Below, piece by piece: positions 26,831 through 35,946 of a stretch of 41,602 nt of DNA. The position numbers were made by a program, and so were the translations under genes. The notes under the pieces are model-generated. The model did no database searches, was not told where the DNA came from, and worked only from the letters and a program-made list of their open reading frames with translations. Location: NCBI GenBank assembly GCA_007135095.1, contig SLJO01000221.1, positions 1 to 41,602 of the forward strand, written 5' to 3'. This DNA comes from Bacteroidales bacterium (GTDB taxonomy: Bacteria; Bacteroidota; Bacteroidia; Bacteroidales; PUMT01). Positions within the stretch are counted from its first letter, which is position 1, and every line of letters begins with the position of its first letter.

Positions 26831-28345
26831 CTAAAAGGGAGGGGGCTCATTGTCAAAATCCACGTTGCCGCCTTTATTGAAACCCCTGGTAAATTCATTT
26901 GCGTCATTCATTTTTGATCCGAGGGTAATAGACAGGTCGTCTTCGCCAAAGGGCTGCAGTTCGTCTTCCAGCTCAGTGAAACTGGCTGAGTCAGACTGGA
27001 ATTTGAGTTTAACGTTGCCTGTTCGTCCATTTCTGTGTTTTGCAATAATGATCTCAGCTATCCCTGCATTGGAGTTACCTTCCTCATCCTCATGAAAGCC
27101 GTAATATTCAGGCCTGTGAATAAACAGGACCATATCTGCATCCTGTTCAATTGCTCCTGATTCCCGCAAATCTGACAACTGTGGACGTTTTGTCCCTCCC
27201 CTGGTTTCCACTGCCCTGTTTAGCTGCGACAATGCTATGATAGGAACATTGAGTTCCTTGGCAATTGCTTTAAGTGAACGTGAGATCATGGAAACCTCCT
27301 GTTCCCGGTTCCCCCTGGTATCCGATGTTCCTGACATCAGCTGCAGGTAATCGATGATAATAATTCCTATATCATGTTGCAATTTTAGCCTCCGGCATTT
27401 AGCCCTTAGCTCGTAAATTGAAATTGCGGGTGTATCATCAATGAAAACAGGGGCATCAACAAGGTTTTTTATCTTTATCTCCAGCTGTTCCCACTCATAG
27501 TCGTGTAATTTCCCGTTCCTGATCCTTTCCGATGGAAGTTTGGTTTCACTTACTATAAGCCTGTTGACAAGCTGGACCGAGGACATCTCGAGAGAAAAAA
27601 CCGCTACGGGGCAATTATGCTCAATAGCCATGTTTCTGGTCATTGAAAGGACGAATGCAGTTTTTCCCATTGAGGGGCGGGCCGCGATAATTATCAGATC
27701 AGAATTCTGCCATCCCGAGGTAATGCGGTCAATCTTGGTGAATCCGCTGGGAATCCCGCTGAGATTATCTTCTCTCTTGCCTGCTTCTTCAATCTGGTTA
27801 ATTGCCTCTTTTATTAAGATATTGATCTTGAGGGTTTCCTTCTTTATGTTGCCTTCGGCGATATTAAAGAGTTCTTTTTCAGAATAATCAAGCAGGTCGT
27901 CGACGTCAGAACTTTCGTCATATGACCGGTTTTGTATCTCTGTGGAAATCCTTATAAGTTCCCGCTGGATGAATTTTTGCGCAATTATCCGTGCATGGTA
28001 TTCAATATGCGCAGCTGATGAAACCCTGCTGGTTAACCGGGTTATATAGAAGGCACCGCCAACTGAGTCTAGCACCTTTGCTTTCTTCAACTCTTCGGTT
28101 ACCGTTAAGATGTCTATCGGCTTCTCTTCCATTGAGAGCTTCATTATGGAAGAATAAATCTTCTGATGGGATTCTTTGTAGAAACTCTCAGGCTTAAGCA
28201 AATCAAGTATTGCGATAAGAGCATCCTTTTCAAGCATAATAGCTCCCAGGACGGTTTCTTCCAGTTCAATGGCCTGCGGGGGAACTTTCCCGTACTCAGG
28301 TGCGGGGGTCACTTCTTTGTATTTTGATCTGATGGTTTTTTCCAT
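26831..28345 (-). CDS. dnaB: Replicative DNA helicase DnaB
   Basis: 504 aa. N-terminal domain (about 20-125) begins PPQAIELEETVLGAIML; a linker helix follows, then the RecA-like domain with Walker A ARPSMGKTAFVLSM, Walker B IIIDYLQLMSG, and the downstream SRSLKAIAKELNVPIIALSQLNRAVE and RPQLSDLRESGAIEQDADMVLFIHRPEYY blocks. It forms the hexameric ring helicase of the replication fork. No intein or insertion is seen at the Walker A site, a common intein site in this protein. It ends in an acidic tail, FDNEPPPF. Confidence 0.96.
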   Translation of the reverse strand: MEKTIRSKYKEVTPAPEYGKVPPQAIELEETVLGAIMLEKDALIAILDLLKPESFYKESHQKIYSSIMKLSMEEKPIDILTVTEELKKAKVLDSVGGAFYITRLTSRVSSAAHIEYHARIIAQKFIQRELIRISTEIQNRSYDESSDVDDLLDYSEKELFNIAEGNIKKETLKINILIKEAINQIEEAGKREDNLSGIPSGFTKIDRITSGWQNSDLIIIAARPSMGKTAFVLSMTRNMAIEHNCPVAVFSLEMSSVQLVNRLIVSETKLPSERIRNGKLHDYEWEQLEIKIKNLVDAPVFIDDTPAISIYELRAKCRRLKLQHDIGIIIIDYLQLMSGTSDTRGNREQEVSMISRSLKAIAKELNVPIIALSQLNRAVETRGGTKRPQLSDLRESGAIEQDADMVLFIHRPEYYGFHEDEEGNSNAGIAEIIIAKHRNGRTGNVKLKFQSDSASFTELEDELQPFGEDDLSITLGSKMNDANEFTRGFNKGGNVDFDNEPPPF

Positions 28346-28367
28346 TTACGGTTTTTTTGCGGGCACT

Positions 28368-28397
28368 CAAAGTTAAAAAATAACATCACCTGCGAAA
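28368..28397 (-). promoter_or_regulatory. Candidate dnaB promoter
   Basis: Minus strand TAACTTTG (28368-28375) matches TAnnTTTG, with TTTC (near TTTG) 18 bp upstream. The predicted start point is about 15 nt before the dnaB ATG. Confidence 0.4.
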
Positions 28398-28501
28398 GCT
28401 AAATCACACTTTCTTTTTAAACAATATGATGTTGAAAAAAAAATATATTTGTTCAAAACAAATAATTACAAAAAGAAAGGGATATTTTAGCAATAAAAAG
28501 T

Positions 28502-29329
28502 ATGATTAGTTTTCCGAATGCTAAAATCAACCTGGGATTACACGTAACAGGAAGAAGGCAGGACGGATACCACAATATCGAAACGGTTTTTTATCCCCTT
28601 GGCCTGTCAGATATCCTTGAGGTGACTCCCTCCCCGGATACCCGGGGTCATTATACTTTCCTGAATACCGGTATAAAAATAGAAGGTGAACCATCGGATA
28701 ATTTGTGTATCAGGGCATGGAATGAACTTAATAAGATCCGGCCCCTTCCCGGGGTATCTATCCACCTGCACAAGATAATCCCTTCTGGCGCGGGACTGGG
28801 AGGGGGTTCCTCCAATGCAGTTTATGTTCTCAGGATTCTCAACGATCTGTTTCAGCTTGGTTTGAAGGTTTCCGAACTTGAAGCCATAGCCGGGGGTATT
28901 GGCAGTGACTGTCCTTTTTTTATGCATAATAAGCCGCTTTTCGCAACCGGACGCGGCGAAATTTTTGAGCCGGCAGAAATTGATCTTAAGGGGATCCGCA
29001 TTGTTGTTGTGCATGCCGGCATTCATATAGACACTGCCCGGGCATACAGGGAAATAACATTAGCGGAACACACCGGATCGTTAAGAGATATTATTCATAC
29101 TGATCCATACAGTTGGCAGGGTAGAGTTACCAATGATTTTGAACCGGGGGTTTTTGCCGGTTACCCGGAAATCCGTTATTTAAAGGAACAACTCCTTGAC
29201 TCCGGCGCATTTTATGCATCCATGACAGGTAGCGGATCGGCCGTTTACGGGTTATTTGATTACGAAGCTGATATAAAAATCATAAAAAGGAAATTTCCAG
29301 GTTTGTTTTTATGGGATGGTATATTATAA
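28502..29329 (+). CDS. ispE: 4-diphosphocytidyl-2-C-methyl-D-erythritol kinase (IspE)
   Basis: 275 aa, GHMP kinase fold. It opens SFPNAKINLGLHVTGRRQDGYHNIE, has the ATP-binding glycine loop PSGAGLGGGSSNA (94-106), SDCPFFM for the catalytic region, and the GHMP motif 3 MTGSGSAVYGLF near the C-terminus. It phosphorylates CDP-ME in the MEP isoprenoid pathway. Other pathway genes are not in the window. A TATATTTG box at 28444-28451 lies upstream without a clear -33. dnaB is divergent. Confidence 0.94.
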   Translation: MISFPNAKINLGLHVTGRRQDGYHNIETVFYPLGLSDILEVTPSPDTRGHYTFLNTGIKIEGEPSDNLCIRAWNELNKIRPLPGVSIHLHKIIPSGAGLGGGSSNAVYVLRILNDLFQLGLKVSELEAIAGGIGSDCPFFMHNKPLFATGRGEIFEPAEIDLKGIRIVVVHAGIHIDTARAYREITLAEHTGSLRDIIHTDPYSWQGRVTNDFEPGVFAGYPEIRYLKEQLLDSGAFYASMTGSGSAVYGLFDYEADIKIIKRKFPGLFLWDGIL

Positions 29330-29353
29330 ATGCTTATAACTGGGGATTCCCTG

Positions 29354-29710
29354 TCAGGTAAGTTCATGGGTATATCCTATTTCAACCATAAGTGTTCCCT
29401 TGGGTGCTCTTTCTCCTTCCTTAACATTTATCGATTTTATGACCCCTTCCAGCGGACTAAGGATGATATTTTGCATTTTCATCGCCTCAAGCACCAGGAG
29501 ACTGTCACCTTTTTTGACACATTGCCCCAGGGAAACATTGATCTTGAGAATTGTTCCGGGAATGAATGAATAAACCTTGTTTTTTTCAGGCTTGGCATAC
29601 TGCTTCCTGGTCAGGTACTTTTTATGCAGGGTAGTCCTGTATTTGGTGCCATCAATATAGAGAGACTTACACCTTACTTTTTTATCTTCACAATTGACCT
29701 TTTTCATCAT
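29354..29710 (-). CDS. Biotin carboxyl carrier protein subunit
   Basis: 118 aa. The C-terminal biotinyl/lipoyl domain (about 48-115) has LLVLEAMKMQNIILSP, with Lys78 as the biotin site, and a final GTLMVEIG strand. The N-terminal 45 residues are basic and lack the usual long Pro/Ala linker of methylmalonyl-CoA decarboxylase or AccB carriers. It should carry carboxybiotin for the carboxyltransferase encoded 254 bp upstream on the same strand. Start could be either of two adjacent ATGs (29710 or 29707). Confidence 0.85.
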   Translation of the reverse strand: MMKKVNCEDKKVRCKSLYIDGTKYRTTLHKKYLTRKQYAKPEKNKVYSFIPGTILKINVSLGQCVKKGDSLLVLEAMKMQNIILSPLEGVIKSINVKEGERAPKGTLMVEIGYTHELT

Positions 29711-29964
29711 TCGAATGAATTATGGTTATCGTACTTATTGTCTTTATTTTACCCTGGCAATGTATTCGTATTCGGCTTTCACTCTTATGAATTTCACAGC
29801 AGCCTTTTTTTGCCAAAAGCGGGATACACTGCATGTTAGATCGACCGCAGGTCAAACCCCCATGGTTTGTTCATGTCTTTTTGTGCAGGCTGCCTGATAA
29901 ATCCATAAAACTGCACATGGGGTTTCATCCGTTTTGATCCAATCATGTACAGGCCTGCAAAACT

Positions 29965-31509
29965 TTAAAATGGTGGTATCCCGTGTTTCTTCTTAGGCAG
30001 AAAAACTGATTTACTGCCCGAAACCTCAATTGAATGCAGCAAAAGCCTCCTGGTCTCTTCGGGTTCGATAACTGAATCAACATATCCGCGTGCTGCTGCC
30101 ACATACGGATTGGCAAATTTTTCCTTGTATTCCTTTACCTTGAGTTTTCGCATTTTCTCGGGATCTTCTGCACTCATAATTTCTTTTCTGAAAATTATGT
30201 TTGCTGCTCCTTCGGGACCCATAACTGCAATTTCAGCAGTAGGCCAGGCAAACACAAAATCTGCCCTGAGGTGCCTTGAGCTCATGGCAATATATCCGCC
30301 ACCATACGCCTTCCTGAGGATGACAGTCATCTTGGGTACGGTAGCTTCACTGTAGGCATAAAGAAGTTTGGCACCATGGCGTATAACCCCGGCATGTTCC
30401 TGATCAATTCCGGGAAGGTAACCCGGAAGGTCAACGAGTGTGATGATCGGAATATCGAAAGCATTACAGTAACGTACAAACCTTGCGGCTTTGTCGGATG
30501 AATCGACATCAAGAACGCCGGCAAGTACAAGTGGCTGGTTGGCAACAAATCCAATAGTGTCCCCGTTCATCCGTCCAAAACCTATTACTATATTGGCCGC
30601 CCAGAGCTCCTGTATCTCAAAGAAATCGGAATCGTCAACAATTGCCTTGATCACATCCCTCACGTCGTAGGGTTGCCTGGGGTCGCCGGGAACTATTTCA
30701 GATATCTTGTATTCAGGTTTTGGTTCCTTTGGCTCAAATTTCATCGCTTTCCCCATATTGTTGCGTGGTATGAAAGTGACAAGTTTTTTTATCTGGTCAA
30801 AGCATTCTGCTTCGCTTTTGGAGAAAAAGTGTGCATTCCCTGTAATTTCACTGTGCACGCGCGCTCCGCCAAGATCTTCCATGGAAATTTCCTCCCCAAG
30901 TACAGTCCTGATCACCTCGGGGCCGGTTATGAACATTTTTGATATTTTATCCACAACGAAAACAAAATCAGTCAGGGCAGGTGAATAGACAGCACCGCCT
31001 GCACAGGGACCCAAAATTACTGATATCTGGGGTATGACGCCTGATGAGAGTGTGTTCCTGAAAAAGATCTCGCCATAGCCTGCCAGGGAATTTACACCTT
31101 CCTGTATTCTGGCTCCACCTGAGTCATTAATTCCAATCAGAGGCACTTTCATTTTAAGGGCATGATCCATTATCTTGGTAATTTTGCGGGCATGCATCAG
31201 ACCCAGTGAACCTCCTGCAACAGTAAAATCCTGTGCGAAAATACATACGGGGGCTCCATAAATGGTTCCGGTGCCTATTATTACCCCGTCACCATGAAGG
31301 ATTTTTTTATCCATGTCAAAATCTCTTGCCTCATGCTCAACGAACAGGTCGTATTCGTGAAATGAATCGGGATCGCACAGAGAAATAATCCTCTCGCGGG
31401 CCGTCATTTTACCCATTGCGGTCTGTTTTTCAATAGCTTTGTCGCCACCACCTTTCAGGACCTCTTCCCTTTTCTTGTGCAATTCAAGGATTTTTCTTTT
31501 TAATCCCAT
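29965..31509 (-). CDS. Acyl-CoA carboxylase / decarboxylase carboxyltransferase subunit (PccB/MmdA-type)
   Basis: 514 aa from ATG at 31509; a TTG two codons upstream is not needed. The crotonase-fold carboxyltransferase has AGGSLGLMHARKITKIMDHAL, GINDSGGARIQEGV with the oxyanion-hole Gly residues, GPCAGGAVYSPALTDF, and a C-terminal half with ITLVDLPGYLPGIDQEHAGVIRHGAK and AYGGGYIAMSSRHL. Length and sequence match propionyl-CoA carboxylase beta or the methylmalonyl-CoA decarboxylase alpha subunit; both use a biotin carrier. Which reaction runs depends on the partner: a biotin carboxylase (carboxylase) or a sodium-pump subunit (decarboxylase). Neither is present here, only the carrier. Confidence 0.92.
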   Translation of the reverse strand: MGLKRKILELHKKREEVLKGGGDKAIEKQTAMGKMTARERIISLCDPDSFHEYDLFVEHEARDFDMDKKILHGDGVIIGTGTIYGAPVCIFAQDFTVAGGSLGLMHARKITKIMDHALKMKVPLIGINDSGGARIQEGVNSLAGYGEIFFRNTLSSGVIPQISVILGPCAGGAVYSPALTDFVFVVDKISKMFITGPEVIRTVLGEEISMEDLGGARVHSEITGNAHFFSKSEAECFDQIKKLVTFIPRNNMGKAMKFEPKEPKPEYKISEIVPGDPRQPYDVRDVIKAIVDDSDFFEIQELWAANIVIGFGRMNGDTIGFVANQPLVLAGVLDVDSSDKAARFVRYCNAFDIPIITLVDLPGYLPGIDQEHAGVIRHGAKLLYAYSEATVPKMTVILRKAYGGGYIAMSSRHLRADFVFAWPTAEIAVMGPEGAANIIFRKEIMSAEDPEKMRKLKVKEYKEKFANPYVAAARGYVDSVIEPEETRRLLLHSIEVSGSKSVFLPKKKHGIPPF

Positions 31510-31766
31510 AAACAAATTATTTGATTGATTAATAATGGAATGAACTGTACTTTTTAAGAAAACAGCGGCACAGCCAAATTGGATTATTTCGAGTACAACA
31601 TTACGAAATCAAAATATATTAAAAAAATTTAAATTGGAGATGTTGGTCAGGTAATATTTAGTTCCTTGATTATTAAACTGAAAGAAATTAAATATTTTGC
31701 CGGTTTGATTTTTGCAGGTAATCGGGTAAAGTAACTTCTTCTTTGTTAAAGTCAGTTTAAAAAACA

Positions 31767-32861
31767 TTATTTAGGGGCAACCCGGTATATGATATAGGCA
31801 ATCAGGGCATATGTTATGTTTGGCAGCCATACAGCTGTCAGGGGGCTCAGAAGACCGCTGACAGCAAACATGGTGCTGAACCGCATAAAAAGGATATATG
31901 AGAAACTCAGCAACAATCCGAGCCCGATATGGAAACCAATTCCCTCGCGTGACTTTCTTGAGGATAATGACATGCCGATAAGGGTGAGGATAAATGTTGA
32001 AAACGGAAATGATATGCGGCTGTATCGTTCAATAAGGTAATAATCGATATTATCTGCTCCCTGCATTCGCTGCTGCTCAATGAATTCATCAATCTGTTTC
32101 AGACTCATTGTCTCCACGATGCTTTCACGGCGGCTGAATTCAGAGGGATGAACATTGAGTGTTGTATCCAGGCTGATGCCCCGTTCTATTCTTTGCCCGT
32201 TATTCTCATAATGCCTTGTCACATACTGGCGAAGGGTCCATTTATTGGCAGTGGTGTCATAGGTAGCATAATCGGACGTTGTTTTTGAAACCAGCCTGTT
32301 CCCTTCAAACTTTTCTATCGAGAAATAATAGGCTATGTTGGAGGCGTGGCTGAAATTTGAAAAGTATATATATACCCCCGGCATGATCTGTTTATGCACA
32401 TCACGCATATTTGCCCTCGGAGCCTGCCTTCTGTAATATCTTTCCTCAAAATCGAGCCTTTTTTCATTGGATCGGGGCAGCACAAGATCGCTCATTAGAA
32501 ATGAGAAAATAGCAATGATACAGGCTGATATGAAATATGGGCGAAGAAGGCGCCTGAAGCTGATACCATTACTCAGTATAGCGATTATTTCAGTATTGTA
32601 TGCCATCTTTGAGGTGAAAAAGATGACTGATATAAAAGTGAAGAGCGGACTGAACAGTATAGCGAAATAGGGGATGAAATTCAGGTAATAATCAAAAATA
32701 ATTGCCCTTAACGGAGCCTCCCTTTCCATAAAGTTATCCAGCTTTTCTGCCAGGTCAAAGATTACGGCAATACTTACAATAAGAAGTATGGAATAAAAAA
32801 ATGTCCCGAGGAATTTCTTTATTATATAGCGGTCCAATATTTTCAGTCCGGCCTTGCTCAT
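31767..32861 (-). CDS. lptG: LptF/LptG-family LPS export permease (LptG-like)
   Basis: 364 aa. Membrane segments at about 17-40, 55-85 and 100-125 precede a periplasmic beta-jellyroll domain (about 130-265), and three more segments lie at about 280-300, 310-330 and 340-360. ILSNGISFRRLLRPYFISA is the coupling-helix region. The size matches LptG (about 360 aa), so together with the longer homologue at 5.5 kb it would supply both membrane subunits of the LptB2FG exporter. It follows tgt by 73 bp, a gene order I recall as common in Bacteroidota. Confidence 0.85.
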   Translation of the reverse strand: MSKAGLKILDRYIIKKFLGTFFYSILLIVSIAVIFDLAEKLDNFMEREAPLRAIIFDYYLNFIPYFAILFSPLFTFISVIFFTSKMAYNTEIIAILSNGISFRRLLRPYFISACIIAIFSFLMSDLVLPRSNEKRLDFEERYYRRQAPRANMRDVHKQIMPGVYIYFSNFSHASNIAYYFSIEKFEGNRLVSKTTSDYATYDTTANKWTLRQYVTRHYENNGQRIERGISLDTTLNVHPSEFSRRESIVETMSLKQIDEFIEQQRMQGADNIDYYLIERYSRISFPFSTFILTLIGMSLSSRKSREGIGFHIGLGLLLSFSYILFMRFSTMFAVSGLLSPLTAVWLPNITYALIAYIIYRVAPK

Positions 32862-32934
32862 TTGTAGATATGGCTATTATTTGCTGAGAATGTGTTAATG
32901 TTATTGTTTCAGGAAGCCCTGCCTGTGGTTTGCC

Positions 32935-34065
32935 TCATAACTTCCTGTTCAGTCCCGGCACAACAGATTTTTTCCAGGCACTGAAGTTTCCCTGGCTTAT
33001 TTCTTTTCCTGCCTTGTTCATTAACCAGGTATAAAATTCAAGATTATGTATACTGGCAATAACTGATCCAAGCATTTCACCCGAAACGATTAAATGACGT
33101 AAATATGCCCTTGAATATTGTGTTCCTGTGTTAGTTGTTCCTGCGGGATCGATGGGCGAGAAGTCATTTTTCCACTTAAGGTTTTTAATGTTGATTATTC
33201 CCTCCAGTGTGAAAAGGCTGCCATTCCGGCCATTCCTTGTTGGCATGACGCAGTCGAACATGTCGACTCCAAGAGAAATGCATTCCAGCATATTTGCGGG
33301 TGTTCCCACCCCCATAAGATAGCGGGGTTTTGATTCCGGGAGTATCCTGTTTACTTCATCCACCATTTCATACATGATTTCCGCCGGCTCACCCACTGAA
33401 AGACCACCAATTGCATTGCCTGCAGCCTCAAAACTACCGATAAGCTCTGCAGATCTTATTCTCAGATCCTTATAAATACTGCCCTGAACTATAGGGAACA
33501 GGAATTGCTCTTTTCCATAAAGAGCCTCTGTTTCCAGGAATCTTTTCCAGCACCTTGCCAGCCATCTGCCGGTGAGACCGGCCGATTCCCGGGCGTAATT
33601 GTATTCACATGGCCAGGGGGTGCATTCATCAAAAGCCATTATGATATCGGCGCCTATTGCACGCTGGATATCAATCACATTTTCGGGAGAAAACTTATGC
33701 CTTGAACCATCTATGTGTGACCTGAAATCGGCTCCTTCTTCGGAAAGTTTCCGGTTTTCTGCCAGCGAGAAAACCTGGTAACCTCCGCTGTCGGTAAGCA
33801 ATGGCTTTTCCCAGCCGATAAATTTATGAAGTCCGCCGGCTCTGGATATAGTATCGATTCCGGGGCGAAGATAAAGATGGTAGGTATTTGCCAGTATTAT
33901 ACCGGCCCTGATCCTGTCCTCCAGTTCGTACCTGCTGACCCCCTTTACACTTCCTGCTGTTCCTACCGGCATAAAAACAGGGGTTTGGATACTGCCCCTG
34001 CCGGTTGATATTATTCCTGCTCTTGCCCGGGAAAACCTGTCATTTGCAGTAACCTTGAAAAACAT
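32935..34065 (-). CDS. tgt: tRNA-guanine transglycosylase (Tgt), zinc site altered
   Basis: 376 aa, normal length. Substrate pocket residues are present: TDSGGYQVFSL (Asp92), FDECTPWP, and the nucleophile Asp271 in MFDCVMPTRNGRNG. YLMGVGTP and RAYLRHL are also conserved. In the usual zinc site, C-x-C-x2-C before RAYLRHL, this protein reads AGTTNTGT (308-315): all three cysteines are absent, while His340 in SIHNLEF is kept. Known enzymes exchange guanine-34 for preQ1 in queuosine tRNAs, and the zinc is structural, so a stable fold without it must rely on other contacts. I do not know whether this is typical of the lineage. Confidence 0.9.
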   Translation of the reverse strand: MFFKVTANDRFSRARAGIISTGRGSIQTPVFMPVGTAGSVKGVSRYELEDRIRAGIILANTYHLYLRPGIDTISRAGGLHKFIGWEKPLLTDSGGYQVFSLAENRKLSEEGADFRSHIDGSRHKFSPENVIDIQRAIGADIIMAFDECTPWPCEYNYARESAGLTGRWLARCWKRFLETEALYGKEQFLFPIVQGSIYKDLRIRSAELIGSFEAAGNAIGGLSVGEPAEIMYEMVDEVNRILPESKPRYLMGVGTPANMLECISLGVDMFDCVMPTRNGRNGSLFTLEGIINIKNLKWKNDFSPIDPAGTTNTGTQYSRAYLRHLIVSGEMLGSVIASIHNLEFYTWLMNKAGKEISQGNFSAWKKSVVPGLNRKL

Positions 34066-34090
34066 TATAGAGAGATTAAAAATTGACTGC

Positions 34091-34098
34091 CAAAGATA
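34091..34098 (-). promoter_or_regulatory. Candidate -7 box for tgt
   Basis: TATCTTTG on the minus strand matches TAnnTTTG, 26 bp upstream of the tgt ATG. No -33 TTTG at the proper distance was found. Confidence 0.3.
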
Positions 34099-34211
34099 AG
34101 CAATTGTTCAGATAATCAGTGACTGTGAATAACATTAGCATAATTATTCGATTGAAGGATGATAAAATACAAAAACTTTTAATAAAATTGCAGTGCCTTT
34201 AAAAACCGAAT

Positions 34212-35351
34212 GTGAATCTTACAATAGATCAAACCAGCCTCATCTGGATAATCATTGCCGGGATGTTCCTTACATCCTTTGTTATACAGATGTTCTATTA
34301 CCTGTTTTTCTATACACGCCTGTCTTTCCACAAAAACGATGAAACTGTAATCAGTACGGGGGAACCTGTAACGATTGTGATCTGCGCCCGTGATGAAGCA
34401 GATAATCTTGAGAAGAACCTCCCGTTGATCCTTGAACAGGATTATCCTGATTTTGAAGTTGTCGTGGTGAATGATTGTTCTGACGACAATACAGAAGAGG
34501 TGCTGGAACGCCTGAAAATAAAATATAATAACCTCAGGTCCACTATAATAAAAAGAGACATTAAGTTCAGCCATGGCAAGAAACTAGCCCTTACCATCGG
34601 CATTAAGGCGGCAAGGCATGACTGGGTTTTGCTTACCGATGCTGACTGCCGCCCCGACAGTCGGCTATGGGTTAAACATATGCAAAAACATTTTATTAAC
34701 TCCAATGAAATAGCGCTTGGCTATGGCGGTTACGCCAGGGAAAAGGGATTTCTCAACAAGGTGATCAGGTATGACACATTTTTTATCGCCATGCAGTATT
34801 TTTCATTTGCATTGGCCGGCTATCCTTATATGGGCGTTGGAAGGAACCTTGCCTATAAACGCTCGCTTTTTTTTAAAAACCGGGGCTTTGCATCTCACCT
34901 TAAACTGGAATCGGGAGATGATGATCTTTTCATTAATGAGGTAGCCAGTGAAAACAATACAGCAGTGGAGCTTTCCTCACTGTCGCACACCTTGTCAGCG
35001 CCCCATAAAACCTGGAATGGATGGTTCAGGCAAAAATCCAGGCACCTGACCACCGGATTTCATTACAGGGGGGCCACCCGATTCCTGCTTGGACTGGAAA
35101 GCACCAGCAGACTGATATTTTATTTTTCTTTTTTGCTCCTGTTGATAAATAAGATATTTTTGCCGTACGTTGCTGCTTTATTCATTATCCGGTTGCTTTC
35201 AGTCACCATTATTTTAAATTTAGGGATGAACCGTTTGAATGAAAAGAATTTATTAGTATTTTCGCCCATGTTCGATATAAGTATATTACTATTTAATATC
35301 TTCTGTGTTGTAAGCAATATAACTATTCAAAAAAGAAGTAGATGGAGATAA
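34212..35351 (+). CDS. Membrane glycosyltransferase family 2
   Basis: 379 aa from GTG at 34212; the nearby ATG at 34210 is out of frame and an internal in-frame ATG lies at 34263. An N-terminal membrane segment (about 10-32) precedes the GT-A domain: VTIVICARDEADNLEKNL, DFEVVVVNDCSDDNT, and LLTDADCRP with the DAD metal motif. SGDDDLFINEV, then the WFRQKSRHL pattern (QxxRH in place of QxxRW), follow. Two or three membrane segments end the protein (about 290-320 and 335-365). Glycan product unknown. It overlaps the sigma factor gene by 10 bp, so expression is coupled. Confidence 0.85.
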   Translation: MNLTIDQTSLIWIIIAGMFLTSFVIQMFYYLFFYTRLSFHKNDETVISTGEPVTIVICARDEADNLEKNLPLILEQDYPDFEVVVVNDCSDDNTEEVLERLKIKYNNLRSTIIKRDIKFSHGKKLALTIGIKAARHDWVLLTDADCRPDSRLWVKHMQKHFINSNEIALGYGGYAREKGFLNKVIRYDTFFIAMQYFSFALAGYPYMGVGRNLAYKRSLFFKNRGFASHLKLESGDDDLFINEVASENNTAVELSSLSHTLSAPHKTWNGWFRQKSRHLTTGFHYRGATRFLLGLESTSRLIFYFSFLLLLINKIFLPYVAALFIIRLLSVTIILNLGMNRLNEKNLLVFSPMFDISILLFNIFCVVSNITIQKRSRWR

Positions 35352-35941
35352 GTCCGAATCTTTCTGATAAGGCCCAGTATGATTATGAATTGGTAACGAA
35401 AGCTACCACCGGCGACCAGAAGGCATATGCCGAATTACTGGAGCGCTATCGTGATGCAATTTATTTTATGTTGCTGAAAATGGTTAATAATCCCAGTGAC
35501 GCGGAAGATTTGACAATCGAGGCATTTGGCAAGGCATTTAAAAGTATCAGTCAGTATGCTCCCAATTTTGCTTTCAGTACCTGGCTTTTTAAAATTGCCA
35601 CCAATAACTGCATTGATTTCATGCGGAAGAAAAAAAGTGCACCTTTTTCATTTGAAACCCCGGGGGATGACCATGACGATCCTTCCCACAATATCCAGTG
35701 CGGCAATATGGATCCTGAAGAGACACTGATCAATCATCAGAAGATAAAGATGATGAAGGAGATCGTATCAAAGCTTAAGCCAAGATACAGGAAACTGATT
35801 GAACTTAGATATTTCAAGGAGTATTCCTATGATGAGATTGCCCGGGAACTTGATTTACCCATCGGTACCGTCAAAGCCCAGCTTTTCAGGGCCAGGGATC
35901 TTCTTTTTAATGTTTTTAACAATACGAACCATAACTTCTGA
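35342..35941 (+). CDS. RNA polymerase sigma factor, ECF (sigma-70 family)
   Basis: 199 aa, sigma2 and sigma4 domains only. Region 2 (about 25-95) has YAELLERYRDAIYFMLLKMV, then DAEDLTIEAFGKAFKSI and FSTWLFKIATNNCIDFMRKKK. After an acidic linker (about 98-125) comes region 4 (about 130-185) with SKLKPRYRKLIELRYFKEYSYDEIARELDLPIGTVKAQLFRARDL-type helix-turn-helix features (each motif here read in pieces). No anti-sigma gene is adjacent; the neighbours are a glycosyltransferase and rsmG, so its targets cannot be inferred. It is the common housekeeping-like ECF type in this phylum. Confidence 0.9.
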   Translation: MEISPNLSDKAQYDYELVTKATTGDQKAYAELLERYRDAIYFMLLKMVNNPSDAEDLTIEAFGKAFKSISQYAPNFAFSTWLFKIATNNCIDFMRKKKSAPFSFETPGDDHDDPSHNIQCGNMDPEETLINHQKIKMMKEIVSKLKPRYRKLIELRYFKEYSYDEIARELDLPIGTVKAQLFRARDLLFNVFNNTNHNF

Positions 35942-35946
35942 TAATT

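Noticed and set aside
29836-29946. 36-codon ORF between carboxyltransferase and biotin carrier genes
   Set aside because: No family features, no ribosome-binding site, short; probably chance or debris.
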